64,000 nt of DNA from Adiantum capillus-veneris. Taxonomy: Eukaryota; Streptophyta; Polypodiopsida; Polypodiales; Pteridaceae. Shown piece by piece: positions 44,750 through 57,613 of the stretch. The stretch's first letter is position 1; the number at the start of each line of letters is the position of its first letter. The DNA is taken from positions 51,603,905 to 51,667,904 of the forward strand of contig CM043962.1 of NCBI GenBank assembly GCA_014529385.2. The letters run 5' to 3'. A model generated the notes under the pieces. The model made no database searches and was not told the DNA's origin. It saw nothing but the letters and a program-made list of their open reading frames with translations. The position numbers and the translations under genes are program-made.

Positions 44750-45084
44750 TTATGGAAATCCTGAATTAAGGAGATGTTTACTCCACTGAGGTTCTCTGCA
44801 CTCATCTTTATGCTCGGGAATGCCTTCTGGACATTCTTCAGAAAAGCATTCAGCTGTTTCATCGAACATGTTCCTTAGAACATTCAGCTGACGTAATGCT
44901 TCATATACACCAATTCCAACAGAGACAGAGAGATTGAGCGATCTCACGTAAGTATCCAGCATGGGAATTCTAACTTTTCCACCACCATAATTCGACTGGT
45001 CCGAGCAGTCTTCTAGCGCTTGAGCAGAGAGGCCGCTTGTTTCTGATCCAAAGACAAGCCAATCACCTGCCTTGTACTCCTTGT
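44750..45084 (-). CDS. SpoU/TrmL-type RNA 2'-O-methyltransferase, terminal exon
   Basis: The last exon of a nuclear gene. Its start is set by a splice acceptor, TATTATTGCAG then GACAAGG, on the minus strand at 45085-45095. The protein keeps the two C-terminal SpoU motifs: DWLVFGSETSGL (motif 2, about residues 8-19 of the exon) and VRIPML...VRSLNLSVSVGIGVYEALRQL (motif 3, knot and SAM site). These enzymes methylate ribose 2'-O in tRNA or rRNA; TrmL acts on the tRNA wobble base. A plant-type tail rich in Glu and Cys follows, ending at TAA 44750-44752. The SAM-site start (motif 1) must be in earlier exons, beyond the LINE array. Plant relatives act in organelles or cytosol; which applies here is unknown. 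Confidence 0.8.
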
Positions 45085-45280
45085 CCTGCAATAATACCTT
45101 TGTATTGTAGATGGATAACAGCCCCACTCTTTGGCATTGACATAATTACTACTGATTGCCTCAGCTTTGCTCCCCCAACAATTCAATCCAAAGTAATGCA
45201 AAAACCTGGCAAGGCCCCAGAGAGCAGATGCAGATGCGAGAGAGCTGAGGCCACACACGTACGAGATAGAGAGAGAGAGA

Positions 45281-48200
45281 ATGAAAAAAAATGAAAATGT
45301 ACTATTCACGCCTTCAAAAGGCCAAATTGACCTATGAGACCAAAAGGTTACATGGGGTGAATCTAACACCAGGTCTGGGTACAAAAAGTACAAAGAACCG
45401 AAACGAAAATAGTGGGTAGGGGTGGGGTGAAAGCTGATACAAAGGGAATACAAAGGGTGAGCTGATACAATGGAGCTCTCTGACAATCGAAGCATCATAT
45501 ACATATACATCAGTATCCAAAAGGTTTTAGAGATTCAATGTCCTCCAAGGTAGGCACTCTGTCGGACGGCTCCTATGTCGCGCCAGTATGGTATGGATCC
45601 TCTGTCGCAATCTGCGTTGATGTCGAGAGGGCCCCCCTCATCCGTGGGCGACAGGACCGCCCCAACTCTATCGCCCGATCAAGCAGTATGCCTCTGGTGC
45701 CTCTAGTGTTGTTATGCTGTGGGGGCTGCTCGAACTCCTCTGTCTGTGACTGAGAAATCAGTAATCTTCCGCTGTCGTTGGATCTCTCTCATTCTGCCCC
45801 TCTTCAAGAGGTCCTCTCTGTGTTTGCAAATCTCCAGTAAGTATAATCCAAGGCATCTCTGATCCTGGTTTCTCATGACTCTAGAAAGTGGCCATAAACC
45901 CTCTCTAAATAGACAGTGAAAGCGGCCTCATATCTCATAGTATACTGGGCAGTGACATATGTAATGTAGCTTTGTCTCGGGCTCTATCTGGCACACCTGA
46001 CAAATCCTGGACTCAGCAGGTACTCCTCTAAATATGCCTATCTCGATCTCTAGCTGATGTGAGGATGTGCGTATCTGACCAATAGCACATCATATCCCGT
46101 GGGATAGATGAGTATCCATGTATCCTGTCTGCCTGATCACAAAACCATCCTCCGTGAGCTGGAGAAGATACTCTCTATAGAAAGTCATCTTCGTACCTAG
46201 CTCATGTGTAGGCTGTATCCATGTCCTCTTCGTATCCAACTGAATCAAGTCCTGTCTGATGAGCCTGGTAATCTCTACCCTAGTGACGGAGATGGAGGGT
46301 GCATCCAGAGACTACTGAAATGGGGGTAGCCGATTCATACTAAAGCCATGTAACTGAAACCAAGATGCCATCTCTGCATACCAACATGATCTATCTCCCT
46401 GCAATGCCAGCTGTCGCGAAGACTCTAGTGCTAATCGAGCGTATCTGTCTCTAGGGAGAGCCCATGTGCTATGCATAAATGAAATTGATCGAGTGAGTGC
46501 CTCCACTACCAATGGAGGAGCAACGAGCTCCGCCCTAACAATGTCATGTGGTATTGAGGCCTTGGCCCTAATCATCCGAGAACATAGACACCAAGGGCTT
46601 CTCCATACATCTCCATCCATCAGTATTGCCAATTCTGCTATGTTATCAACTGAGGGGCCCCGTACAACATGGCCGAAGTGACCAAAGTGTCAAAGAGCCA
46701 AAGCTTTGTCCGAAGTTCCTGGAACTGAACCTGCGAACATATCCTCTCAAGTCTCCCCAATGCTGCATAGGCTCTGGTCAATCGCGTATCTGTTGCACGC
46801 CTCAGGGAAAATATTGGACCACTGAAAACCGCCCCAAGATAAGTGTATGTATCTGCATACTCCACAGTCTCTCAACCATATGTAAAAGTGGGGGCGGACC
46901 TCCTTACGCACTGCGCCGCGGTGTTAAACACCATTACCTTGGTTTTACCAAGGTTCACAGACAATCCACTGTCTCGTGCAAATACATGCAATGCATCCAA
47001 ATGATGTTGCATCCCCTCTGAGAATCTGAGATCAGCACAATTATCATCAGCATATAGTAGCAATGGAATCCGTGTCCCTGCAAGCTGAGCTCTGAGCTCC
47101 TCTATCACCCTCTATCTGTACATAATCTGAAAACTCATCTACATATATTCCAAAGACAGTCGGAGATAGGGGACAACCTTGCTTCACCCCAATTGTGGAG
47201 TGAACCATGTCGGACATGCCCTTAGTAGTGCGTACCTGTCCTACCACTGTCCTGTATAAAGCTAAGATCCCCCAAATCAGCTCTGTGAGCACCCCCATGT
47301 CTTGCAATTTGCGTAAGAGTTTGGCTCGTGGCACTGTATCAAAGGCTTTGCGGAAATCCACAAAGCTACAATATATCCTCCTGCCATGGTGTCTACCCTC
47401 CTCAATAATGGCTCCGAGTGTCAAAATCTGGTCAAGAGTGGAGAAACCTCTCCTGAACCCTGCCTGTCCTGTTGCCTGTATGCCCTCTCTCTCTGCCCAT
47501 CCACTCAACTCATGCTCAAGAATTGATGCATACAGCCTAGCCAGAATGTGACCAACCATGACGGTGCGGTAATTCCCAGGAAGCATAGGATCTCACGACT
47601 TGAAGATAGGCACAATCGTGGACATACTCCAAGTCTCAGGAAAACCCTCATACATGGCTCTATTAAACATCATAGCAAGAGGCTCTGCAAGCATATCTCT
47701 GGCATGGATAAAGTGCTCTGCTACCAGACCATAATGATCATGTGCTCTTCATGTCTTCATCCTGTCAATGGCTTTCCTTACCATCTCAGCAGTAAAGAAA
47801 GTACATGTTTCTGGGCATGCCTCTCGAGGGTCAGGCAAAAGTGGCTACCCCCATGCTGTATAGAGAGATGTAGCATATTCCCCATGTCTCTGTGGAAGTG
47901 ATGGCTGGCGGTGGAGTGTGCTCATTGAAAAGCCTCCATGCCTCACTAGAGTCCTGACTCATAAACAGCTGATACAAATCACGCTCTAATTGAGATAGGT
48001 AATCCCTCTTCTTTCGTCGCACTAGGCGGCGAAAGATAATCCGTGACTGTCTATGTGTAGTAGTACCCATGAGCACCTCTCTCTATAATCTAATCCTCGT
48101 CTCTCTACACTCCTCATCATACCAATTGTTCTGAGGCATGCTCCCAGATCGTCTGCGTGTAGGCTGGCTGTGGGGATATGCCTTTGATGCTGCATCATGG

Positions 48201-48685
48201 AGATCTCTATCAAAATCTGGGTGAGCTCATCTGGTGGTCGTCCTGGCTCCTAAGTCCATAGCTGCCTGTATATCTCATCAGTGTATACGAAATCCATCTC
48301 CCTCGTGAAGGTATACCGAGTATGTGTGGAGGCCTCTCACAATGGAGTTGTGTTGAACTGGAAAAATAGAGTGAAAGACAAGATAGCAAGATCGATTGCT
48401 ATCCCAACCGGCCTAATTCCCACCATGAAATGCTATCCCAACCGGCATAATTCCCACCATGAAATCTTGAAAGGAAGGAATGAGTCCTGGCGGAGCCATA
48501 ACATAATCCACTGTACTAGCGCCATGCCGATGTGGAAAGCATGTAAAACCACCTGCTACAGGGAATCTCTGTAGGCCATTCAAAATGGCCAATTCATGTG
48601 CAGTCCCCATATCAATCAAGTATTTTCCATACTCAATGTGCTCCTCATCCTGTGATAATCTAGACAGGCCCATTTATGTAGTGGA
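45281..48685 (-). mobile_element. LINE copy 1b, 5'-truncated
   Basis: Minus-strand LINE from mid-endonuclease to its 3' end. The 3' UTR (45281-45540) ends with the family's signature, CTCATAGGTCAATTTGGCC then TTTTGAAGGCG, and meets a GA tract (45266-45280). It lies about 200 bp upstream of the methyltransferase splice acceptor. Its 5' end is fused directly to copy 1a at 48676-48690 with no CT tract between. Confidence 0.85.
45535..48673 (-). pseudogene. LINE ORF2 of copy 1b (endonuclease end, RT, zinc knuckle)
   Basis: Reads from MGLSRLSQDEEHIEYGKYL (endonuclease middle) through FRRLVRRKKRDYLSQLERDL, the RT blocks GQAGFRRGFSTLDQILTL, FVDFRKAFDTVPR, GVKQGCPLSP and YADD (near 47050), to TKLWLFDTLVTSAMLYG and the C-terminal part. 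Several stops and shifts (near 48410, 47830, 47586, 47050, 46870, 46640 and 46312) kill it. Downstream, MREIQRQRKITDF runs without a stop into the basic tail, unlike in copies 2 and 6. A dead copy. Confidence 0.8.
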
Positions 48686-50702
48686 GTGAACTAATGTAGA
48701 TAGGCCCTATGGAGTGCGTACATGCCCCACTATTGACTTGTATAGTGCCATGATCTCCCATAACAGCTATGTTGGTACTCCAACCTCCTGTAGTTTGCGC
48801 ATCAATCTTTCGATGGGCACTGTGGCAAATGCTTTGCGGAAGTCCACAAAGCTACAATATATCCTTCTCCCCTCTAATCTTCCCTCCTCAAAAATGGCTC
48901 TAAGTGTCAGAATGTGGTCAAGAGTAGAAGAACCTCTCTTGAACCCTATCTGCATGTCGGCTGCATATATACCCTCCCCTCCCTCTCTACCCATATGCTG
49001 AGTTGTTGCTCAAGAATGAATGCGTACAGCCATGCCAATGTGTGTCCAATCATGATAGTGGGATAGTTCCCAAGCTCCATTGGGTCTATTGACTTGAATA
49101 TAGGTACAATAGTAGATAGACTCCAAGTATCATGCAGCCCCTCACACATGGCACGGTTGAACATCACTGCTAGAAGCTCTGCGAGTAAATCCCTGGCATG
49201 TATAAAATGCTCAGTTACTAAGCCATCATGATCATATGCTCTCCTAGTCCTCATCTTATCAATGGCCATCTTCACCATCTCAACGGTGAAAAAAGCACGT
49301 GTGTGTGGGCATGCTCTAGGGGGGTTCCGGAAGAGGCAACTCTCTCGGAACTATGTACAGAGATGATGCATATTGGCCCCAAGCCATTGTAGAAGTAATG
49401 GCAGGGGGGGGGGGGGGGGAGTGCTCGTGGAAGAGTCTTCATGCCTCACCTGATTCCCGACTCAAGAATAGCTAATATAGATCCTGCTCTAGTCGAGCCA
49501 AAAATGCCCTCTTCTTCCACCACAATAGGCGTTGGAAGGCAACCTATGATTATCTGTGAGTGATGTCCCCCAAAGCACTTACACCTTTGAAGTCTGGCTC
49601 TCATCTCATGGCACTCCTCATCGTACGAGCTATTCTGGGGCATGCTCCTAGAGCGTTGTCTCTGCTCAGGCTAGGTGTGTGGGTATGCCTTTGTTGCATC
49701 ATGTAATGTATGTGTCGGTATAGTAGTAAGCTCCTCCAAAGGTCAGCCTGGCTCCTCAGTGCACAGACGTTTGTAGATCCCATCTATGTAGACAGAGTCC
49801 GTCTCCCCTGTAAAGGTGTAGCTTGCTACCAGTGGCATGTGTGTTGTACTAAACTAGAAAGAGATGGTCATCGACACAAGGGCATGATCAATTGCCACCC
49901 CAACAGGTCTGGGTCCAACTGCGAGATCCTGGATACTAGAGATGAAGCTCGGTTGTGCCATGACATAATCCACTATGCTAGCTCCATGTCTGTGTGGAAA
50001 ACATGTAAAACCTCCCACAGCGGGAAATCTCTATAGGCCATTCAAAATGGCCAATCCATGTGTAGTCCCCATATCTATCAAGTGTCGTCCATACTCAGTA
50101 TGCTCCACATCCTATGATAATCTAGATAGGCCCATCTCTGCAACATCCAGCTCCCTCAGCATCTTCTCTGAAGTATCATAAAATACTGCTTGGTGATGGA
50201 CACTCCTATCATTAAAGTCCCCTAGGATGATGATGTCACCATCCCTAGAGACCTCCGATATGTCATCATCCAAAATAGAAAAGGGGGATTGTCCTCTAAG
50301 CGGTGCATATATTGACGTACTCGGAGGAAAGTAGCAAATAGCAATTTAGAGATATTTGCTTGTCTCTACCCTAAGTCTCACCCACATGTTCCTAGCCTAC
50401 TCATCCCTAATGCGGGCTATATGTATCAATGGCTACAACTCCTCCTTGAGTAAAACTACCACTCCCCCCGTCCTTTGTGCTCCCCGTCCTTTGTGCTATG
50501 ATCAAGTCTCATGTCTGCAAGCTGTCTCCCATCTATATCCGCTGACATGTAGCATAGACTGTCCAAGGACCCGGTGTGTCTCAGAGTAGAAGATAATGTC
50601 CCTCGCAGTGAAATTATCCTCAAAAGCACCCACATCAAGACGTAGAGATCCGTTACAATTCCAAGTAGCAACTCTAAGTGTGGTCCCATAGGTCTCGCAC
50701 CG
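48686..50702 (-). pseudogene. LINE ORF2 of copy 1a, 5' half
   Basis: Begins after the UGA at 50703-50705 with RCETYGTTLRVATWNCNGS, whose Asn-Gly starts the endonuclease. The GDFN block is near 50215. Later come MVKMAIDKMRTRRAYDHDGL, TIVPIFKSIDPMELGNYPT and FVDFRKAFATVPI (Asp to Ala after the catalytic motif-A Asp). A G run at 49399-49417 lengthens a Pro codon tract. Many stops are present. Confidence 0.75.
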
Positions 50703-51559
50703 TCATGCGGAGCATCGCTCCAATATCACCACTCTTCCATCTCAGTAAGAAGCAATCTTACCGTTTGCCTTGCCGCTCTAATACCCAGCATTACCTCCTA
50801 CATGTGAGCAATATGCGAGAGCATGAGGTCATCTCCAAGAAAGATGCCCGTCTTCTTAAGAGTTGGTCTCTTCTTCAAAAAGGCCTTCGCTTCCATGGAG
50901 TGGAAACGCAAGATAAGTGCCCTTTCTTTTGAGGTTTCCCCGTTGCTTCCACTTTTCTTATTGCCCACTCTCGAGGCTCTCGTATGCGTCGGCTCATTGA
51001 CCCGTCATGAGTTCTTTTACCTCTTCATCAACATTATCTTCGTCTTTGAGGCCACAAATCCTCTCCTTTGCTCCTCTTGTAGTGTCAAGTTACTGATGGT
51101 GGGTGTGGGGGTGTGGGTTGTCTCCTTGCCTTTTCCGTTCCTTGCGGTCTCAACCCATTTTTCAGCCTCACCCGCTTTCTGCTCGGTTTTAGTAATAACA
51201 TCCGCCCACGAAGTCGTCATTGCTTTGTGTTGCACCTCCCTATCTTTGATGGCCTGCATTTGTTCTTTAGTTGTGTTGAGGTCATCAACTATTGAGGGTA
51301 GAACTTCGCCTTCTTCCAGTGTATATCGTGATTGCACCTCTGCAAGCTCCTTCTTGAGTGACACTATTTCCTCATCTTGGGCCGTCACCCGACTCTCAAG
51401 TGTGTTTATCGTGCTTTCTTGAACCAACACACGTTCTTCGAGTATCTTTATGGTGCCTAGGAGGTTGCGATTAATTTTGTTAATGGTCTCGTTCATTTCT
51501 CCTTTGCATTTTTGAATGGCATCCTCTAGAGGGTCGTCTTTGCCATTTTTCTTCTTCAT
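50703..51559 (-). pseudogene. LINE ORF1 of copy 1a (coiled coil plus RRM-type)
   Basis: Starts at MKKKNGKDDPLEDAIQK (51559). The first 150 residues form a long coiled coil (ILEERVLVQESTINTLESRV, then DEEIVSLKKELAEVQ). After a frame break near 51017 the C-terminal domain reads SMEAKAFLKKRPTLKKTGIF then LGDD, HIAHM and EVMLGIRAARQ, matching copy 2. It ends at UGA 50703-50705, in frame with ORF2. The protein would bind element RNA as a coiled-coil oligomer. Broken by shifts and at least two stops. Confidence 0.7.
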
Positions 51560-51604
51560 GTTTGAGAGGGGGAGAGAGAGAGTCAATGAGAGAGGGAAAT
51601 GCAC

Positions 51605-52272
<668 letters not shown>

Positions 52273-52326
<54 letters not shown>

Positions 52327-52396
52327 AGAAGAAGAAGAAGAAGAGTATTTTCACATCGTAGGAAACTATCCCAAGAGACCTTAAAGATCTATCCCG
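52273..52396 (-). mobile_element. SINE candidate, copy 4 (3' end only), with GA/GAA tail
   Basis: The last 54 bases of the same SINE (52343-52396; TTAAGGTCTCTTGGGATAG then TTTCCTACGATGTGAAAA) with a GAA/GA tail at 52274-52342. Its truncated side abuts the GA tail of LINE copy 2 at 52395. Confidence 0.6.
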
Positions 52397-52634
52397 AGAG
52401 AGAGAGAGAGAGAGAGAGGGATGAAATGTTATATTAACATCTTCAAAAGGCCAAAATGACCTATGAGACCAAAAAGTTACAATTGGTGAATCTGATACCA
52501 TGTCTGCGTACGGAAATTACGAAGTTACAAAGTTACTGAGTTACAAAGAGCTACCGCTACCACTAACACTAAAACACTAAGGAGAAAGGAAATAAGGGGG
52601 GGGGGGGGGAGGGGGGGGTCTCATATGAAATCTG

Positions 52635-52850
52635 TCATCGGTCTCGTTGTCGGATCTCATCGACCTCCTCCATGGTCAGAACTCTGGTTGGGCGTCTTGC
52701 ATGTCGCGCTAGAGTGATCTGTATCTTTTGTTGCAACCTTCGTCGGTAGTGGGAGACCCCCCGAGGTCGTGGACGTCTGTATCTGCCAAGTTCAGTGGCT
52801 CTGTCAAGCAGTGTACCTCTACTATGAGTAGCCTCTAAGATCTGCTGCAA
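52635..52850 (-). pseudogene. basic C-terminal extension of LINE ORF2, copy 2
   Basis: A 71-codon open stretch after the ORF2 stops: HSRGTLLDRATELGRYRRPR then ITLARHARRP, LTMEEVDEIRQR. The same text follows the ORF2 stop in copy 6 (60180-60470) and is joined without a stop in copy 1b, so it was probably part of ORF2. Rich in Arg, so it may bind RNA. Confidence 0.55.
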
Positions 52851-52922
52851 TGACTACTCCATTGGCTCTCCTCTGTCTGGTGTAAAGAACTCTCTGATTC
52901 GTCTCTAAGACTATCTCTCCCC

Positions 52923-55900
52923 TTATGTCCTCAGCAAGTTCTCCCTAAATCTGCGCAGCTCTAGTAGGAACAATCCGAGACACTTCTGATCCTTGTATCT
53001 CATGACTCTAGAAAAAGGTCTTAACCCTTCTCTGAATAGGCAGTGAAAGCGGCCGCGTATCTCATAGTATGCCGCGCAGTGACATGTGTAGTGCAGCTCT
53101 GTCTTTGGCTCTAAGTTACATAGGTGACATATCCTGGCTCTTGCAGGAACTCCTCGAAATCGGCCAGTCTCGATCTGGAGCTGATGTGAGGATGTGCGTA
53201 TCTGTCCAATAGCGCATCTTATCGCATGGGATAAGTGCGTATCCATGTATGCTGGCCTAGTCACAAAGCCGTCCTCCGTGAGTTGGAGAAGGTGCTCTCT
53301 GTAGAAGGCCATCTTCGTGCCCAACTCTTGTGTTGGCTGTATCCATGTGCTCCTGGTGTTTAGCTGAATCAGATCCTGATGTATGAGCCTGGTGATCTCG
53401 ATCCGTGTCGGCTGTATCCATGTGCTCCTGGTGTTTAGCTGAATCAGATCCTGATGTATGAGCCTGGTGATCTCGATCCGTGTGAGAGACAAGGAGGGTG
53501 CATCCAAGGAGTATTGAAGCAGAGGTAATCTATCCATGTTGAGACCATGTGACTGAAACCATGATGTGATCTGTCCATACCAACATGCTGTATCGCCTTG
53601 TAGAGCTAGTTGTTGAGATGACTCCAGGGCAAGTCGAGCGTATCTGTCTCTGGGGAGATCCCATAGACCGTGCATAAAGGAGGCTGATCTCGTCAGTGCC
53701 TCTACTAAGGGGGGGGAGGGGGGGGGGGGGGGGCTAGCTCGGCTCGGATAATCTCATGTGGTACTGAGGCCTTAGCCCGAATCATCCGAGCGATCATAGA
53801 GACCAGAGGCCTCTCCATACATCTCCATCCATCTGTGTTGCCTGATATCCCATGGTGGTCTACTGAGGGTCCCCATACCTGAACTCCATAGAGCATAGCT
53901 GGAGTCACTGGAGTGTCAAAGAGCCAAAGCTTTGTTCGCGGTTCCTGAAACTGAACCTGCGAACACATCCTCTCCAGTCCTCCCAGAGTTGCATATGCTC
54001 TCGTCAGTCTAGTCTCTGATGCTCTCCTTAGTGAAAACACCGGTCCACTGAATACTACCCCAAGATAGGTATATGCATCTGTGTACTCCACAGTCTCCTG
54101 GCCATACATAAATGTGGGTGCCGACCTCCTGACCCACTGTGGTGTGGTGTTGAACACCATAACCTTGATTTTCCCCAGATTGACCGACAATCCACTATCA
54201 CGAGCAAATGTATGCAGAGCATCCAAATGACGCTGCATCCCCTCTGGGGAGTCTAAAATCAGCACAATATCGTCACCATATAGTAACAGCGGAATCCATG
54301 TCCCTGCTAGCTGAGTCCCCCCTGTCCCCCTGCCGCTCTACATAGTCTGAAAACTCATCCACGTATATCCCAAAAAGAGTCAGGGATAGGGGGCATCCCT
54401 GCTTTACTCCAATAGTGGAGTGGACCATGTCAGACATTCCCTCAGTCGTGCGTACCCGCCCCATCACTGTCCTGTATAGAGCCAGAATACCCCATATGAG
54501 CTCTGTAGGCACACCCATTTCCTGTAGTCTGTGTATAAGTCTGGCTCTCGGCACTGTGTCAAAAGCTTTGCGGAAATCCACAAAGCTACAATAGATTCTC
54601 TTTCCATGGTGTCTACCCTCCTCAATAATAGCTCTGAGTGTCAGAATCTGGTCAAGAGTGGAGAAACCTCGCCTGAAACCTGCTTGCCCTGGTGCTCTTA
54701 TTCCCTCTCGCTCTGCCCATCTACTCAGCTCCTGCTCAAGAACGGATGCATACAACCTAGCTGATGTGTGGCCAACCATGATGGTGCGATAATTTGCGGG
54801 AATCATGGGATCTCCTGACTTGAAAATAGGCACAATCGTAGACATACTCCAAGTCTCCGGGAAGCCTTCATACATGGCTCGATTAAACATCATAGCTAGG
54901 AGCTCTGCAAGCATATCCCTGGCATGGATGAAGTGCTCTGCTACCAGACCATCATGATCCTATGCTCTCCTTGTCTTCATCCTGTCAATGGCTTTCCTTA
55001 TCCTCTCGACAGTAAAGAAAGAACATGTCTCTGGGCATGTCTCTAGTGGGTCCGGCACAGGTGGTTGCCTTGATGCTGTGTAGAGCGATGTGGCATATTC
55101 CCCCCATGTCTCAGTGGAGGTGACCGCGGGCGGTGGTGAATGCTCGTGGAATAGCCTCCATGCTTCGCCTGAGTCCTGACTTATAAATAGCTGGTATAGA
55201 TCCCGCTCTAGCTGAGATAGATAGCCCCTTTTCTTTCGTCGCACTAGGCGGCGAAAGATAATCCGTGATTGTCTATGTGTGGTAATACCCGTGAGCACTT
55301 CCCTCTGTAGTTTGATCCTCGTCTATCTGCACTCCTCATCATACCAACTGTTCTGGGGCATGTTCCCAGATCGTCTCCGTGTGGGCTGGCTGTGGCGGTA
55401 TGCCTCTGATGCTGCATCATGAAGCGTCTCTGTCAATATCTGAGTGAGTTCATCTAGTGGCCGTCCCGGCTCCTGGGTGCATAGCTGCCTGTATATCTCA
55501 TCCATATACATAGAATCCGTCTCCCTCAGGAAGGTATACCGAGTGTGTGTGGGGACCTCTCCTAATGGAGTTGTGCTGAACCGAAAGGTCAGGGTGAAAG
55601 ACACGATAGCATGATCAACTGCTACTCCAACTGGCCTAGTGCCCACCATGAAATCCTAAGAGAAAGGAATGAGACCTGGCGGGGCCATAACATAATCCAT
55701 TGTGCTGGCACCATGTCGGTGTGGAAAGCAAGTAAAACCTCCAGCTATCGAAAATCTTTGTAGGCCATTCACAATGGCCAATCTACGTGTGGTTCCCATA
55801 TCTATCAAGTATCTGCCATATTCAGTGTATTCCTCATCTTGTGATAGTCTACATAGACCCATCTCTATGACGTCCAGCTCCCTAAGCATCTCTTCCGAAG

Positions 55901-56421
55901 TATCATAAAATATTGTCTGATGGTGGGCAGTCCTAGCATTGAAATCCCCTAGTATGATAATGTCACCATCCTTGGAAAACTCCCATATGTCATTATCCAA
56001 AATAGCAAAGGGGGATTGTCCTCTAGGTGATGCATATACTTACGTACTAGGAGGAAAGTAACAAATAGCAATGTAGAGGTATCTGCCCGTCTCTGTCCTG
56101 AGCCTCACCCACATGTACCTAGCCTGTTTATCCTTGCGTGCTATATATATCATTGGCTGCAGTTCCTCCTTGAATAGAAATGCCACTCCCCCTGAGCCAG
56201 CCCCGTCCTCGATGCTCCGATCTGGTCTCCTGTCTGCAAGCTGTCTCCCATCTATATCCGCTCACCTGTGTCATGGATTGTCCCGGTGCTTGATGCGTCT
56301 CAGAGTAGAAAATGATGTCTCTCCCCGTGAAGCTATCCTCAAAGGCCCCTACATCAAGACGGAGTGACCCATTACAATTCCAGGTTGCCATCTTTAGTGT
56401 GGTCCCATAGGTCTCGCACCG
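52923..56421 (-). pseudogene. LINE ORF2 of copy 2
   Basis: Endonuclease-RT protein. Endonuclease: ATWNCNGSLRLDVGAFEDSF from 56391, DIIFYSETHQAPGQ, DGDIIILGDFNART (about 55955), VAVDHAIVSFTL (about 55615). RT: STIVPIFKSGDPMIPANYRT, GQAGFRRGFSTLDQILTL, FVDFRKAFDTVPRARL, GVKQGCPLSLTLFG and YGDD (54276-54287; Ala to Gly beside the catalytic Asp pair). Then NLGKIKVMVFN, and a zinc knuckle, CHLCNLEPKTELHYTCHC, near 53110-53160. Frame changes fall near 56128, 56000, 55650, 55300, 54930, 54270 and 53700. A 75-bp tandem duplication (53335-53484) adds 25 codons. Confidence 0.8.
53335..53484 (-). repeat. 75-bp in-frame tandem duplication in LINE ORF2
   Basis: 53335-53409 and 53410-53484 are the same sequence, encoding EITRLIHQDLIQLNTRSTWI twice. 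Copies 1b and 6 have it once. Confidence 0.9.
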
Positions 56422-56770
56422 TCATGCGGGGCGTCGCTCCAATATCACCACCTTTCCATCCCTGTAAAAAGCAATCTTCCCCTTTTCCCTTGCTGCTCTT
56501 ATTTCTGGCATTACTTCTTGCATATGAGCAATCTGTGAGAGGGTGAGGTCATCTCCAAGAAAGATGCCCGTCTTCTTTAGAGTCGCTCTCTTCTTCAAGA
56601 ACTCTTTCTTCGCTTCCATGGAGGGGAAGCGGAGAGATGAAGGTTGCCTTTGCTCGTGACTTGCAAGCAAGTGAGACATTGACGGCTTCCGTGTCCTGTG
56701 CAGGGTCTTGTGCAAGGGAGATTGCTTCCATGTTTTGTCGTTCAAGAGATGTATCAGGCTCACTTACCAT
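56422..56770 (-). pseudogene. LINE ORF1 of copy 2
   Basis: Starts at MVSEPDTSLERQNMEAISLA (56770) and shifts frame near 56625 into SMEAKKEFLKKRATLKKTGI then FLGDDLTLSQIAHMQEVMPE and KGKIAFYRDGKVVILERRPA. It ends at UGA 56422-56424. The C-terminal block is the LINE ORF1 RNA-binding end seen in copies 1a and 6. Much shorter than the ORF1 of copy 1a, so the coiled-coil part is missing or different. Confidence 0.65.
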
Positions 56771-57060
56771 TTCGAACTCAGGATTTTTGTTGAATCCTGA
56801 GTGAATGATGTTGCCGCCTACGCATGTGATGATGCCGCCCGTGCACTCTTGCCGCCGTCTACCCGTATGATTTCTCTGTCTGCATTGTTGTCGCCTCCGT
56901 ATCTGACCGCCAGCTTCTGCTCCCTCTGCGTTTCTGCAGCCCTGGAGCTGCGATTAAGCTGCCAATCAGAAGGCGGTTAGAAGCCTGATCGTCTACGTAT
57001 GAAGCTTCTGTTAGATCGCCCAATGCCGCACGCAGCCATGGAGAATAATGCGCGCCTAGT

Positions 57061-57305
<245 letters not shown>

Positions 57306-57307
<2 letters not shown>

Positions 57308-57552
57308 CTTTTTACCATAGTTACCAGAAACGGATACCGGGAACGGGAACGGGAGGGTCCGAAACAGGAAAGCAACGAGGAGGAGGAGGGGGGCCCGGAA
57401 CGGGAACGGGGCCGGAACGGTTGACTAAAGTAAGGCTTGAATTACCTCCATTCAGTCCCAAATCAACCCCAAAACTACCCCCAAACCTGCCCTCAAACTG
57501 CCCCAAATATGTCCCCCAAACAGACCCAAATCTGCCACCAAATGATAGGGGA

Positions 57553-57611
<59 letters not shown>
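57306..57611 (-). mobile_element. GGAACG-rich retroposon unit A with GA tract
   Basis: Minus-strand unit ending CTGGTAACTATGGTAAAAAG then ACC and a CT tail (plus-strand GA at 57262-57305). It contains GGAACGGG hexamer runs and CCCAAAT-type repeats. A GA tract (57556-57611) at its other side is the tail of unit B. Nearly identical to unit B over 240 bp. Confidence 0.6.

Positions 57612-57613
<2 letters not shown>

Larger units (their letters stand above)
48686..51604 (-). mobile_element. LINE copy 1a, 3'-truncated
   Basis: Carries ORF1, the UGA junction, the endonuclease and the first half of RT, and stops inside the block before GVKQG at about 48686, where copy 1b begins. Losing the 3' side is unusual for a LINE, so the join is probably a deletion between two neighbours. 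The 5' boundary near 51604 is approximate. Confidence 0.75.
52397..57060 (-). mobile_element. LINE copy 2, near full length
   Basis: Minus strand, tail GA 52397-52419, 3' UTR from 52420 to about 52634 with the family end (GGTCTCATAGGTCATTTTGG then CC, GATGTTAATATAACATTTC). It carries ORF2 (52923-56421), the UGA junction (56422-56424), the C-terminal part of ORF1 (to 56770) and about 290 bp of leader. GT/GA microsatellites mark its 5' side. It is decayed but has the longest collinear text after copy 6. Confidence 0.85.

Noticed and set aside
50823-51422. 199-codon plus-strand frame, hydrophobic
   Set aside because: Antisense of LINE ORF1; Leu/Ser-rich because the sense strand is coiled-coil Glu/Lys-rich.
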